64,000 nt of DNA from Lunularia cruciata (taxonomy: Eukaryota > Streptophyta > Marchantiopsida > Lunulariales > Lunulariaceae). The stretch covers positions 35,531,001 through 35,595,000 of the forward strand of contig OX419755.1 in NCBI GenBank assembly GCA_948567375.1. Direction: 5' to 3'. Under the pieces are notes generated by a model. That model searched no databases. It had not been told where the DNA came from and saw only the letters and a program-made list of their open reading frames with translations. The position numbers and the translations under genes are program-made. Positions 1-12,600 of this stretch are shown here, one piece after another (the stretch's first letter is position 1; the number at the start of each line of letters is the position of its first letter).

Positions 1-1441
1 AGACGTTCCCGTTTCCAGTGCCCCTCGTCGTCGTCGTCTATGCGCCGATGATCCCTCCCCGCCCTCTACAGACGGAACGAAGAGAAGGGAGCGAAGCTAT
101 GGCCAACTCCCTCTCTTCTGTCACCGAATTGCTGCATCTCCCGCGCCGCGCATCGTGCCTCGCATCGGCTGCGTCTTTTTCCGTCGTTCGGATGATCAAA
201 ACACGGAGTTTTGTCAGCTGATCCTCTTGGCCTTGTCAGATTTTATTTTATTTCTCCCGATCCGGTGCCTTTTGTCCTTCAATCGGGGGGCATTGCGCAT
301 CCGGAGGAACTTTTAAGTTCGGAGGAGGAGGTAGAATGGGAGATTGGAGAGATGTAGCCGCTGTGGAGTGTAGATCGGAGGAATCCACGGACTTGCGGCC
401 AGAATGTCGGTGCTGGTGGTCAGGTTTCTGTCCGTCAGATGATCTGCTCGTTCGTTGAAGGTATTGTAGTTTTTGCCCGGTCAATTTCCATCTAATGCAT
501 TTGGAGTAAGGCGGTTTCATTGTTCTAACGACGAAGATGCGATCGCTGTACATAGAGGTGTGGATTATGTTAAACTTAAATCACTGACTAACGCATGACA
601 TTTTTGAACCTCGTTAAGATCGTCTTGGAAATAACTTTGTTGTGAAGGCGTGGATATGTAGGCTATGCTCTCTTGTCGACTATCCATTAGCGTTGGAAAG
701 GTCACGAATGAAAGCATCACGATCTGACAGGAGTGTGTAGAATAAAAAAGAATTTACGCACCTGGTCGTTGCTAGACTTGGTCAATTGTGTGCAATATCT
801 TGAGAGAAGTAAGTTGACCGTCTGACAGAGTCAGACATCAACGGATCAGATTAAATGGACCAGATATGATTTAATTTAGATCTCAAAGCCTTGAGTCTAC
901 GGATTGATCTAACCCGATTCAAGGCGTTGAGCGACTCACGATGTGCAGTGGAAGAGGCTGGATTAGTTGGGCAATTCTCAGTTGTGGTTAGACTCTGTAC
1001 CAAGCAGTACTACCTACCAATTTCGAAGACGCATTTCTCGTCTTCGTATTCAATGTCCGACTGTACTATGCGAGCTATGTGCCCGGCTTTGCATTATATC
1101 TGCTCTTTAACCACTTCTGTCCACGAGCTCCCTGTAAGCAACTAATACAACTTTGATCTTTGCTCTCTTCCAGGACGTGAATCAGTGATTGAAGATATAT
1201 AAAATTGACAGGCCTACGTTGCCTGCACGAGCAACGCATTAGGGATTGTGAGATCTATCTACGGGAATGGTGACAGATTCAAGCTATCGGAGACGTTTGC
1301 ATCGGATACGAGCTAATTTATAGGGGGGCCCTTTATGTAACGCAACCACATCTCGAGAACACTAGTTACACGATTTGTACCTGGTCGTGACAAACATTTA
1401 GGTCGGGCCTGTATGCTCAACAGAATATCAAATATCCACGG
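1..1441. other. Upstream region of the GAUT-like gene, no coding gene recognised
   Basis: No open frame here has family signatures. The first 250 bases are GC-richer and hold a short CGT trinucleotide run (about 27-39). The rest is mixed-composition DNA. It probably contains the promoter and 5' untranslated part of the gene that starts at 1442, possibly with a leader intron; this is inferred from position only. Confidence 0.4.
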
Positions 1442-3341
1442 ATGAGTCGAAGATTGAGCGATGGTCGGAGATCGACCCGCCGTCGCTTCTCTTACACATC
1501 CATATTACTACTTGCAGGATTAGTCAGTTGCTGTTATGTGATCTTCTACGTTCCAAGGCTGCTTCCTTCGAAGCAGTCACTTCAAGTGGATGGGAATGGT
1601 ACGGAGGATTCCCCTGAGGTATGTCTATCGGCGCGATGACCCTATTTTCTCTCTTTTAACAGGAACACGCTGAGTTTTACGATCTTTGCGTACGAACTTC
1701 CCACCTAGCAATTTACTTCATCAAGTCACATTAGTAGCCTTAAGATGGTACCAAGGAAGTAACGGTAGTAATTAAATTCTAGCTATCCAAAACCTTTCGA
1801 ATTCGCGCAGCGAGTTGGACTGTTGAGAGAAAAGGACAGAAGAAAATGTATAGACTAAGTGAAGCTAAACGAGTTGTTTTCGCTTTCTTCAGTCGTACAA
1901 TGCCAGACGTGGTGGAATGGAGACCTTGGCAACCTCAGAACTGTTCAATCCAGCTTCTGTTGCCAGGCAGCTGGGTGATCAGTTGACTTTAGCCAAGGCT
2001 TACGTTGTAATGGCGAAGGAAAACAGCAACTATGGATTGGCATGGGAGCTCAGTGCACAAATTCGAGCTTGTCAGAATCTCCTCTCACAATCGGCTACAA
2101 GTGGTACACCTATATCATTTCGAGAAGCTGAACCAGTGATGAAAGCATTGTCGGCCTTGTCGATGCAAGCCAAAGAACTTCACTATGATAGTGCAACGAT
2201 GATAATGAAATTGAAGGCACAAATGCAAGCTTTGGAAGAGCGTGCCAATGCGGCAGCCGCTCAAAGTACAGTATTTGGACAGCTTGCAGCGGAGGCTGTT
2301 CCCAAGGGTTTACACTGCTTGGGGATGCGCTTGACGATGGTTTGGGCAACTACAGGTGATCTCAGAGCTGGTGTAGAGAAGCGGAAACTTGACAACAGGT
2401 TTACCGATAACAGTCTCTATCACTTCTGTGTTTTCTCTGACAACGTGCTGGCCACCCATGTGGTTGTAAACTCTACCGTCCAGAACGCGGACCATCCAGA
2501 TCAGTTGGTCTTCCATATAGTTACAGATCACATGAATTACGGGGCCATGCAAGCGTGGTTTGCTCTCAACGATTTACGCGGTGCAGGAATAGAAGTGCGA
2601 AGCATTGATGAATTCACCTGGTTGAATTCTTCATATGTGCCTGTACTGAAGCAACTTGAGGATGCTGAAATTCGGAGCTACTATTTTAAGTCCGGGACTG
2701 TCGACCCGAAAGGTACTCTGAAGTTCCGGAATCCGAAGTATTTATCGATGTTGAATCACCTCCGCTTCTACATCCCAGAGGTGTATCCAGATTTGAAGAA
2801 AGTTGTGTTTCTAGATGATGACGTTGTGGTCCAAAGGGACTTGACGGCTTTATTTTCTGTAGATCTGCATGGCAACGTTAACGGAGCAGTGGAGACGTGC
2901 TTGGAGAGCTTCCACCGCTTTCACAAATACCTCAATTTCTCGGACTCTCGAATTAGCTTCCATTTTGATCCAGAGTCGTGTGGATGGGCCTTTGGGATGA
3001 ACGTTTTTGACCTCGATGCCTGGAAAGAAGCCAATGTAACAAGCAGATATCATTATTGGCAGGAGCAAAATGTCGATAGAACTCTCTGGAAGTTGGGCAC
3101 TCTACCTCCTGGTTTACTGACCTTCTACGGACTAACCCATTCACTGGACCCAAGGTGGCACGTGTTGGGGTTAGGGTATGATGGAAACATCGATAGTCAG
3201 CAGATTGAAAGTGGCGCCGTAGTCCACTTCAATGGAAACATGAAGCCTTGGTTAAAACTGGCCATGAGCAGATATAAGCCTTTATGGGAAAAGTATGTCG
3301 ACTTCTCTTTCTCGTACGTGCAACAATGCAACATTCATTGA
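1442..3341 (+). CDS. GAUT10-like galacturonosyltransferase (GT8 family)
   Basis: Two exons, 1442-1618 and 1893-3341, joined in phase 0 across a GT/AG intron, give 541 aa, close to the usual size of plant GAUT8-11/15 proteins. The family transfers galacturonic acid during pectin synthesis in the Golgi. Residues 1-15 are Arg-rich (MSRRLSDGRRSTRRR) and are followed by one hydrophobic segment (about 17-38), as expected for a type II Golgi membrane protein. A stem region contains the conserved LEERANAA stretch. The GT8 catalytic domain follows, with DNSLYHFCVFSDNVLAT, the metal-binding LDDDVVVQ, LHGNVNGAVETCLE, CGWAFGMNVFDL and the C-terminal HFNGNMKPWLKLA. All core motifs are intact and no frame damage is seen. 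The start is chosen because MSRR-DGRR-TRRRF matches the N-terminus typical of this subgroup. The exact paralogue and acceptor are not certain. Confidence 0.94.
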
Positions 3342-4101
3342 TAGTCAAGGCACACCATTCTGTTCCTACTCATAGATCCACGCCATTCTTTGAGCGGGCT
3401 CACTGTAAATCATGTGTTTCCTTTTTTGGTTTTGAGCCTTATAATACAAATTACTTTCTCTCATTGTGCTGATGGCAGAGGATGGATGTTTCTAAAGCTA
3501 GTGTCATTCTCGAGTTATATCATATGTTCCAAGGCTCGTTCCATATCTGTTGTGAGGGATAACGGTTGAGAGCCCATGGTTTGGTGTGTGGCCTTACCTA
3601 AACTCCGTTCATGCCGGGACAATGCGTAAGCGAGTGGTGCAAAGCCTGGCCTTGGCGGACTGATCTACTTGGGAGCTCAGCTCGTAGAAACAATTACTCT
3701 TAGAAGTTTTGCTTTATGACAAGCTCTTCCTTGCACCGTGGGATAGCGTCAGAACCGGGGCATTCGCTGTTATGCCCATGTAAGATGGCTCCTGTATGGT
3801 ATGATGAGACTTCTGTCAGGGTGAATATTCCTACCAATTAGCAGGGGCTACTCTCAAGGGAAAACAACTCCTGGTTCCAACCTTGATTGATGGTCCAACC
3901 ATCTAAAACAAGGAATTACACGGAGGTCATACATCCAGTTCTAACTAGGATAGTCAGGAATGGCCCTAAGAGAACAACTGTTCTGAAACTGTAGGCAGAG
4001 AATGGAGTTTTGGTCGACGACAGAGCAGTTTACTCATTAGAAATGAAGTTATCAATAAACGACAATTGATTTGCAGCTAAGCTACACCCGTGATAAGTGA
4101 A
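3342..4101. other. Downstream region of the GAUT-like gene
   Basis: Presumed 3' untranslated and intergenic DNA. No coding signature, RNA gene or clear repeat was recognised before the transposon fragment that begins near 4102. Confidence 0.4.
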
Positions 4102-5120
4102 AGGCGACCGCGTAGGAAAAACGAAGGATGGGAAGACCCCATCAAGCCCGTACAAGGGAGAGACAAAAGAGGTAACATGGGGCTAAGCCCCAATAGAGTC
4201 TATATGAGAAATCTGCACGACCGCACCTAAGATATCCGAGCTATGCAAGTCGTACGGTCTACACACAACTGGAGCATCGGAAGAAACATCACCTAATGTG
4301 ATTGCTCTCCTATGGATTGCATCAGCCACCACACACTGTAGAGCAATGGACACGCGCTGTCTAAAATATGCTACAAAGTATGAGAGTGAGAGTGGTACCC
4401 CTGACGCCTAACATGATAAGCTCTCGCGCACTCCCTGACACAAATGTGTCAAATGCCGTGTACATCGCTCCATATAACTCCAAGGCTAGAGGAACAAAGA
4501 GGTGACCTCGTTGCATGCCCCTATACTTGGAGACCTTGTGACCTGCTGTTGCACCTGCCATCCATCCAGGGGGATGGGTAATCACTCCCTCCGAAACTGT
4601 ATCTCGCATAAGGTCCGTAACCACAACATCCGCTACTGTCACATGACCATCTCGGACCAAGTAAAAGTCTGCACTGACACGTGTTGTCTGCAAAGCATAC
4701 GAATGTTCCCTCCAAGCCAAGTATCCACTCTCTCGTGCCATAGCAAACACTGTGTCTCTAATAGCATCATGGGTAGCTATCCTCTGTCCTCCAAAAGGAC
4801 ACCGTGTCATGTGGACCGCTGCTGCATCTAGTGTAAACCTCCACTCACAAGTGAGTAATGAAGATGCAGATGGGTGGACCAAACCTAAGCGAAACCTCAT
4901 CGCTGTAGAGAAAATAGCCGGTGCGAGTCGGAAAGCCCTAATGCACGGTCGAGCTTGGATCCAAGAGCCTACACCCTTGCCGGATCCAGAACAAAGACGT
5001 GCTCTAGTAGCCTGAAGAATGGACGAGTCGAATAAAAGAGAGAATGTAACGTATACTCACACTGTCGCTCCATCAAGAAAGACTGTAAACCTCTAGTTCA
5101 ATCTGCCGATATTGAAGCAA
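4102..5120 (-). mobile_element. 5'-truncated RLE-type non-LTR retrotransposon (copy B)
   Basis: The 3' tail (AAGGCGACC..GATGGGAAGACCCCATCAAG on the plus strand) matches the tails near 11.3, 17.4 and 21.9 kb. The fragment stops abruptly near 5120, downstream of the reverse transcriptase, as expected for a copy truncated during target-primed reverse transcription. A 12-base flank (4078-4089, TAAGCTACACCC) recurs with one mismatch at 5126-5137 and may be a target-site duplication, although about 11 unexplained bases lie between it and the left end. Confidence 0.75.
4361..4900 (-). pseudogene. Endonuclease domain (RLE) of non-LTR retrotransposon copy B
   Basis: This 179-aa open frame is the C-terminal part of the element's polyprotein. 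It shows a Cys/His cluster (CEW..., VHMTRCPFGG), then RIATHDAIRD, ARESG, a REH stretch, an Asp-containing ADFYLVRDG, ADVVVTD, a conserved Lys (GHKVSKY) and FVPLALELYGA. This order fits the restriction-enzyme-like endonuclease that follows the reverse transcriptase in site-directed non-LTR elements. It would nick target DNA to prime reverse transcription. Copy A has CEC where this copy has CEW, so a metal-binding cysteine is lost here. The frame has no start of its own and is a remnant. It is the best preserved RLE in the window and the most useful for classification. Confidence 0.7.
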
Positions 5121-5122
5121 GA

Positions 5123-5160
5123 ATATAAGCTATACCCTACGTGTAGGGTATGACTTATAT
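5123..5160. repeat. Short near-perfect inverted repeat
   Basis: Arms 5123-5140 and 5143-5160 pair at 16 of 18 positions around a 2-base loop. It lies directly beside the truncated end of non-LTR copy B. Function unknown. Confidence 0.6.
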
Positions 5161-6385
5161 TATAACTTATTCACCCTATCACTAAGGGAAACTGATAAAA
5201 GATTTGGATGTACATGTAAACCGGTTCATGCTATAGCTTACAGATGCTCAGTTTTGTTCGACTCTCAAGAGATGAGTGTAGTCTCTAAGCTACGGTGGTA
5301 ATGCATGCCGTTAAAGAAGGAGTATGGAGGTTCAACATTTTTTAGTTACAAATTGTTCATGTAGTCTGCAGTATGGGATCATAGTCCTGTGTGTTCCTCA
5401 GTAGGCAGGTTTACCATATTGTAACCCGCCAGCAGGAACAACTGTATGGAACTGCTCCATAGAGGATGTTGTTGAAGGGAGCAAGTCGTTGCATTGATTG
5501 AAACATGGATAGTGTTAGTTCAGTGAGCAGTCTATTCCAGAGGGGACATCGTCGACTCAGATTGAGGAATTAGACTTAGCGCCTCAAAACGTTGGAATTG
5601 TTCACATTTGACAGCAAATATCGCGAATAAGAGAGCACGATATTATTACGCAGAAGCACTGGTCGGAGCTGGTGAAACAGGCTAGTTTGGATGGAATTGC
5701 GGATACGAGTCACAAAACTGCAGTTTTGCCTTAACTCTCACTCGTACTCTAGTGACCCAAGAGCCATGGAATGAAGGCGGATCAGTGGCGGGCATAGGAA
5801 GCCAGTAGGACATTGCCTCCTTGTGGAAGTCGGATCATGGCCGGCGTAGGAAGTCAGTATGGACTAAATATTGCTACTTGCATTCATCGTGTAAAAATTA
5901 AGAGGGATTCTCCAGTGATGAAATCCTCCACAGTAATAGGCCTAGTTATAGCTATTAGAACAGTTACAAATATTGGAGTTTTGGAGTGCAAAATATACGC
6001 ACATCTATTCGAAACATCACAGGGTCTATCCTACAACAATCAAAGGTTCAACTCCTCCCAGGCAGGATTTTGTCTTAATATGCTTTTCTATTCCCACTCA
6101 GCAGACAATGGAGCACTTCCCAGATGTCGAACAAAGCAGTCATTCCCCTACTACCGTAATGCCAAGTGTATTCGGTCAGGAAGTAAGCGAAATTGAACAG
6201 TAAAGCTAACATCACCAAGTGACCTAGTTTAGTGTGCTCCCTGATTCTGTCATTCCCAGAGCCACGCGGCTCCTTCTGGAGCTGCAGCGTGTACTGGTAC
6301 TTGACAAATGCTCTAGGACTACTCTTGGCTGATACCATACACTTGAGCCTCGGTATTCTGAGATTTCGCACACGGGACTCACGGG
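5161..6385. other. Intergenic region upstream of the isoaspartyl dipeptidase gene
   Basis: Several overlapping open frames occur on both strands (about 5813-6557) but none shows a recognisable domain. The region is presumed to hold the promoter and 5' leader of the gene starting at 6386. Confidence 0.35.
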
Positions 6386-8531
6386 ATGGATGTAATATTG
6401 ACCTCGATAAAACTCTCAGCAAGCATTTTGCTGTTGGACTTGGTGGTAAATATAATTTCTTCGACCAATATTGTTGCAGGGGATTGTGGGGACATCGGTC
6501 GATCGAGAACACTTCAATATGTCCCAATTGACGAGAAGAGCCCCGAAGAGACAACATCCATCTTCGCTGGAAAAGTTGTAGCAGATTTTATATCAGAAAC
6601 CAAGTTTGCTGTTGCGGAGGAAAATCCCAACGCCAGCAACAGTACGTTTACACTGCTGTTGAATGGTTTGATGTACACCCCGACGCCTATTGGAGAGCGT
6701 CATGTATTACTTGCCGGGACATGTATCGTCGCAATGTTTAAAGATGAGGATTTCAAGTGGAAAAATCTCATGGGACTCCCAGGTGTAAGGGTCATAGATG
6801 TCAAGGGATCCGTGATAGTACCCGGTTTGATTGATATTCACCTTCATATCACCGGAGGTGGTGGCGAACTTGGTCCTGCTAGCAGAACACCTGAAGCCGG
6901 TCTCTCGCAGCTTGTGAATGCAGGTCTTACCACTGTCGTCGGATTACTGGGCACTGATTGTATCTCTCGAAGGTAATTCCTCTCTGTTCAATCCATATAA
7001 ACCTGAAATCGTCAAATCTCTTCACTGTTGTTTGAACTGGAGAATTGTAGCAGTGGAGTACACAAGCTTCTTTTCTAGATTAGAATACATTTGAGAAAAT
7101 GGGCTTGATGTCAGAGGTAGCGAGCCATAATTTGGCTCACCATCTGAAGATTAGATGGATCAGTCTGTGTTGGTAAGGATTTGCCTCATAGTGGCACTGC
7201 AAGGTAGGATAACCTGATGATTTGCTGAAACTTCCACGCACAGCCTTGAAAACCTTCGAGTGAAAGCAGTTGCGCTGAGAGAAGAAGGACTCTCCGCTTA
7301 CATGTGGAGTGGATGCTACCGAATCCCATCACCAACACTGACCGGGACGCTTGTTCGTGACATCGTGCTTATAGACGAAGTCATAGGTGCCGGAGAAATA
7401 GCAGTAAGTGATCACAGGGGTAGCTGGCCCAGTTCCGACGTAAGTTTCTTTTGCCATGACGACAATGCTTGCGACCTTTACGAAGTACTTACACAATTTT
7501 TATCTCGAAATTTAGCCATTCAACACTACATGGAAGATACAATCTAGTTATAACTGTAAGCTCAAAATAAAAGATGGAAATTGGAATGCAATTTGAGGTT
7601 GGTTAAGGGTGGGAAGTCCATGTTACCACAGGACCTGCTGAAGTTAGTGTCAGATGCGCGGGTTGGAGGATTACTTTCCGGTAAAGCAGGCATCGTGCAT
7701 TTTCATATCGGCCAAGCTCCGACGCAGCTGGACCCTTTGTGGAATTTACTGAACATCAGTAAGGGGGCCATTCCGATTACCCAAATGATCCCCACCCACC
7801 TCTCTAGCAGGGGGCCTGCACTTGTCGAGGTTGGGAACCTGTCTGTTGTCACTGATCTGTACTTCAAATATGTTGATGTATGTCATCTCTTCATTTTTCT
7901 CTCTCTTGCCAGTTCCTCTGACTTTCTGGTTTCGTGACATCAGGCCGCAGAAAAATGGATTGGTGCGGGAGGACGAGTCGATCTAACTTCTGACCAAGAA
8001 GGTGAATCGTCAACCATTGGAGTATTGGTGGACTGGGGCAAACGAGATGATTTTCCTATAGAGCGTGTTTCCATCTCCTCTGATGGATTTGGTTCCCTTC
8101 CAAAATATGATACGAAAGGAATGCTACTTGAGTATGGGATTGCCTCTCCCGATGCAAACTTGAAAACAATTCAATATCTAGTCCTCGAAGAAGATTGGCC
8201 TCTAGAACGAGCTCTTCTACTCAGCACTTCAAACCCTGCGACCTTTTTGTCACTGGCACGAAAAGGTGCGTTCTGTGCGCAACTCCCAAGGTTAAGGCTT
8301 AGCCTGTTATAGTGTTTCAGCCATGGTGGAAACGGTAGCTGACAGAAATCTGTGTGGCTTCATGGTTTCTGACTACTTGTTGTGAATGTGTTAACAGGAA
8401 AACTGGAAGTCGGCTTGGATGGTGACCTACTGGTTTTGGATTCCAAAGGGCTCGACCTTCAGTACGTTTTTGCTCGAGGGCAATTGATGAAATCGCCCAA
8501 GTGGACTAAGAAAGGCATGTTCGAGAGATGA
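6386..8531 (+). CDS. Isoaspartyl dipeptidase (IadA-like metal-dependent amidohydrolase), five exons
   Basis: Exons 6386-6972, 7244-7439, 7632-7877, 7944-8265 and 8398-8531 join in matching phases at GT/AG sites to give 494 aa. The protein aligns along its length with bacterial isoaspartyl dipeptidase, a binuclear-zinc enzyme that cleaves beta-aspartyl dipeptides from damaged proteins. Visible residues are the HxH metal motif in DIHLHITGGGGE (about residue 150), RTPEAGLSQL, TTVVGLLGTD, SDHRGSWPSSD, the candidate bridging Lys in LLSGKAG (about 278), His in IPTHLSSRG (about 316) and catalytic Asp in SISSDGFGS (about 389). The end, GLDLQYVFARGQLM, matches the terminal strand. The first 33 residues are hydrophobic and look like a signal peptide, with about 100 extra residues before the HxH motif compared with the roughly 390-aa bacterial enzyme. 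An internal start downstream of the signal-like segment cannot be excluded. Four introns show it is a settled nuclear gene. Confidence 0.9.
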
Positions 8532-9623
8532 ATGGGTCAGGTCAAGTATTGTGACAGTCGCTACGCCTGAGAGAAGATACCTACTGTCGTGTACCTGCAT
8601 TAGAGACCTACTTAGCTCTCGGCTTATGTTTCTTATCTTCTAAACTGTAGACTCATCCCTGCAACTGTGCTAGCGCTAGGTGAAATGATCCTGCACTTGT
8701 GACCTACGTGACGACCATGTCCGCACTATGAATATGAATGTAGTTTGGAACATCACGAGCTCCGAGAATGGGAAAGACACTTGATTTGTGCAACGGCAGT
8801 TACGCTGGCAAATAAGTGATTGTCATAAAACGACAAAAACAAAAATCGGCAAGACTCCCATTTCAGGACCACATTCGCTTACATGCCATCATGTCATATG
8901 AACTTGTTCGATATACAGTAGATGAAACTCTCGTTTCTACTACTGGGTGGAAGACGCAAACACCAAAGGCCTAGAAACACTAACTGCGAACCTCACCTAC
9001 AGCATCTCGGCAACTCGAAGAAACCGGATATAGCTGTAATCTCTGCAAAAGTGGGATGCACCTTTGCACCTTTGCACCTTTGGTATGCGATCCTAAGTGG
9101 CCGCAAATCTGGAAAAGTATTATCCATCGGACAAGGCTGACACCACCACAAGGGAACTTCATTCATTGCACTTTGTTTGGATGAAAATCTCAGCGCTTTA
9201 CAGCGTAAAGGTAATACTCGTCTGTGAAAATAAGATTGAGATAAATGCGTAAAAGCTCCCACTTCCAAGCCGAGAAAATACTCCTTCGAGTTCCACTGTT
9301 TTGATCCAGCTTTAATATTGTAACCCACCACAACCTAAACTAGGTCGAGCTTGGGTAGCTATGACAGCTCGAACATAAGAGAACAAACTGATATGATACC
9401 CAAAGACTGTGCGAGACAATCAGCACTCGCAACAGATCTCGACGTGCATCGCTGTGGAATAATTCCATGGAACAGAGTAGTTTCGCTGCTAGTGGCCCCA
9501 ACCAGAACGTTATATCACAAGAAATTGGCTTTACATCTCCTCAACAACAGTCTAGCAAAAGGGAAGTTCGAACAAATACGGTTCATATTTCATAATCTGT
9601 ACAATGATTCAAGAGGGATTACA
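8532..9623. other. Intergenic region between convergent genes
   Basis: Lies between the 3' ends of the isoaspartyl dipeptidase gene (+) and the TSSC4-like gene (-), so it should hold both 3' untranslated regions and polyadenylation sites. Open frames here lack recognisable features. Confidence 0.4.
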
Positions 9624-12600
9624 TTAAGAGTTTTCAGTCTCCGTATCATCATCCGGAATCACCGTTCCCCGCTTACGGAACACTCTCGTCGTTTTGGCCT
9701 CACTCAAGCTACTCCTAGGAGAATGTTCCGTTGCTTGGGAAATCAGATCATCTACCACCGTCTCGGCAAAACTGACCAAAGGCGCTACGGATGAACTATC
9801 TCTCCTTCTTTTCTCCCCTCCAGTTCCGTCAGGTTTAAGTGAAGCACCTGTTGATCTAGGTACGAAGGTGATTGACTTTGGAAGCTCGACGGAGCCAATT
9901 ACATCCAACTTCTTGGATTCCTGAGCCAATGCTTGGAAAGATTCAAATGCTGCTAGGTTCCTCTTACTCTCATCCTCATCATCAGACCACTCAAGAGTGT
10001 AGTGAGTATACTTTGATGGATTGCGGACGTAATCCGGAACCTTACTGTACCTATTTCTGTTTGTGGAGGGCTCTGGTAGAGTGTGTTTGTCGACCGAAAC
10101 ACCTCTCTCATCCTCAGTTGGATCTTCCAAAACAGCAAACCTGACGTTCTTAGCCTTTTTTTCTATCTTCACCACACAAAGCCGTTCTGCCGGTTGAGAG
10201 CATCCTTCTTGGAAGTCCTCGCCAACCTTGCCAAACCGTCTCGATTTTTTAGCTCCAGCTTGATCTACAAGGCCAGAACTGCTTTCCACATCGCTGCTTT
10301 TGGCCTTCTTGCTCGGCTTCTCCTCTTCTCCAGTACTAACAGGGAGTGCTTCAGGTGGGGTTCTGTTCTCCAATCCTTCCTGGGCCCCACCTTCTCTGAT
10401 AGACACCTTGTTGTCCACATCTCCTTCCAGAGATGTAATTAATGTAGACGCACCTGACAACTTCAACAGGCTTTCTTTCCTGCTTGCATTCTTGGCGTCT
10501 GCCTGCATGTCCTCCTTCAAGCGAGCAGCTGCTGCCGCATGGTTGGCCCTCGAGTCCCTTTGAAAATTTCCCAACCTACTACTTCCCACTGGTGCAGGAC
10601 TGCAAGGGCATAACCCAAGGCTGGCTCCCCCAAATTCTCTCATGTACATGCGCTCTCCAGCTCCCTCTCTCCCAACGGCCACTTTGTCATACTCATCCTC
10701 TTCCTCCTGTATAAGACAAGAGAACAAAACGTTAATTTTAGTCAAGATCCTGGTTCGTGATTCGATCGACTGGCAAGCAACCGCATGAGTTCACAGAAGT
10801 CATGGCATCCCTCTCCGATGGGAGATGCGAGAGCGATGAGAGCTTCAGCCCTACGGGCATATATTGGAACAACGGGAGCACAAGCCGTTCGATTAACGGG
10901 GTATAATATAGGCTAATAAAGTGGGAATAACCAATATAGGCCCACGGGCCCCTACTTGAGAAATGGGGTACCGTTTTCAAAAACGGGGGATCCAGAACCC
11001 ACCAAGCAGGGAACCGAGAAAGTGCATATGAAGAGCATATGAAATGCAAGCATGGCAGTACGCAAATAGAATTGAAGTGAATCTAAGCGAGGAAATTCAT
11101 AACTAAACATAAGCGTCAGTGATAGAAAGCAAGACTGAAAGTGTATATCCGCAGAAAGGTATAATAGCAACATATCGAGAACAACATATATAAAGAAACT
11201 AGTAAGCAACGTGTATTCGGTAACAGCTATGCAACATAAGTCGAGAAATATAATACATTGGGTAATCGACCACCTACAAGCAACGCTTGAACGATGACAG
11301 TAAGCTGAAGTCTGGAGTAAAAAGGCGACCACATAGAACACATGAAGGATGGGAAGACCCCATCAAGCCGTACAAGGGAGAGACAAACGTGGTAGAATGG
11401 GGCTAGGCCCCAATAGTATCGATATGAAAAATCTGCCCGACCGCACCTAAGTCTGGAGTCGGGCAGGAACCTTGAGATTGAAAGTCATGTATAAACCATG
11501 AAACAGGGAAACAGCGAGCGAGTAGTAATAGAAAGGGAATTAGTTAAGGACGGGAGGAGTGGTGCGAAGCGGGAGCGGGGTGGATGTTGTTTTGTCTGAG
11601 ACGGAGCGAAGCGTAACAGGACTGCATAGAGCATAACGCAACTGGATATTAGGAGAAGAGAGCGAAGCGTAACAGGACTGCATAGAGCATAACGCAACTG
11701 GATATTAGGAGAAGAGAGCGAAGCGAAAGAGGACTGGATATAGAGAAATGAGGACAGAAGCCGTTCGAGGAACGGGGGATCCAGAACTCATTAAACGGAA
11801 ATGAGATGCAAGATATGTAAAGTAAGCAATATGTCAATCCTCTGATCTAACGGTAGCAGAAATAAACCTAACGTGGAAACAAATGGAGAGTAAAACCTAT
11901 ATACCAAAGACCTGCAATTACACAGGGGAAACATAACCAAAGTGCAAGAAGAGAAATGAAATCGACATGAAGAATGTGCCATATCCTTTATTCCCACTTT
12001 ATTAGCGAAGGCAAATGAAGCCCAATCTAAAGCCCTCTCCTTTTTCATGATTGATGAGTTGCTAAGAAGCTCTGCGTAAGTTTTAAGTAAACGGTAGCTA
12101 GTTGACTAATAATTTGCCCCTGGCTGTTACTATGATAAAACAAACGTATAGTTAGCATTTGAGGTCCAGAAGCTGGCAGTAACGGTAGGCAAATTATGAT
12201 TACCTCAAAATCCAGAGTACAATCCCTGCCAATCATCATTTTCACCTCTCGAACTTCGGCATCCTCATCCTCATCCTCTGCCAAACTTCCAATTGCACCA
12301 TCTTCTCCAAGTTCTCGACCCCTCCTCCGCTTCGGTTGTCTAATGTCATCATCGCTATCCTCCTCCAGATCCCCATCTGCATAACGAATTTTGCAATGTC
12401 ACAAGTAGTCCCGTGAAACATTCTATGTAGGATGGGCCACCCCACCTTCCCGTAGACATGCCCATGTACATCGAGTACAGAGGCATGTCTAAAGATATAT
12501 TTTGGCTATATTGGCTTGGTAGATAGACCATTGGAATATTTGAGTTGGTTCCGGGAAAGACTATCCCAAACCTACGTGAAACTTGTAGGAAGAATCTACT

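Noticed and set aside
9351-10442. Plus-strand frames opposite the TSSC4-like last exon
   Set aside because: They are antisense shadows of a charged, low-complexity coding exon.
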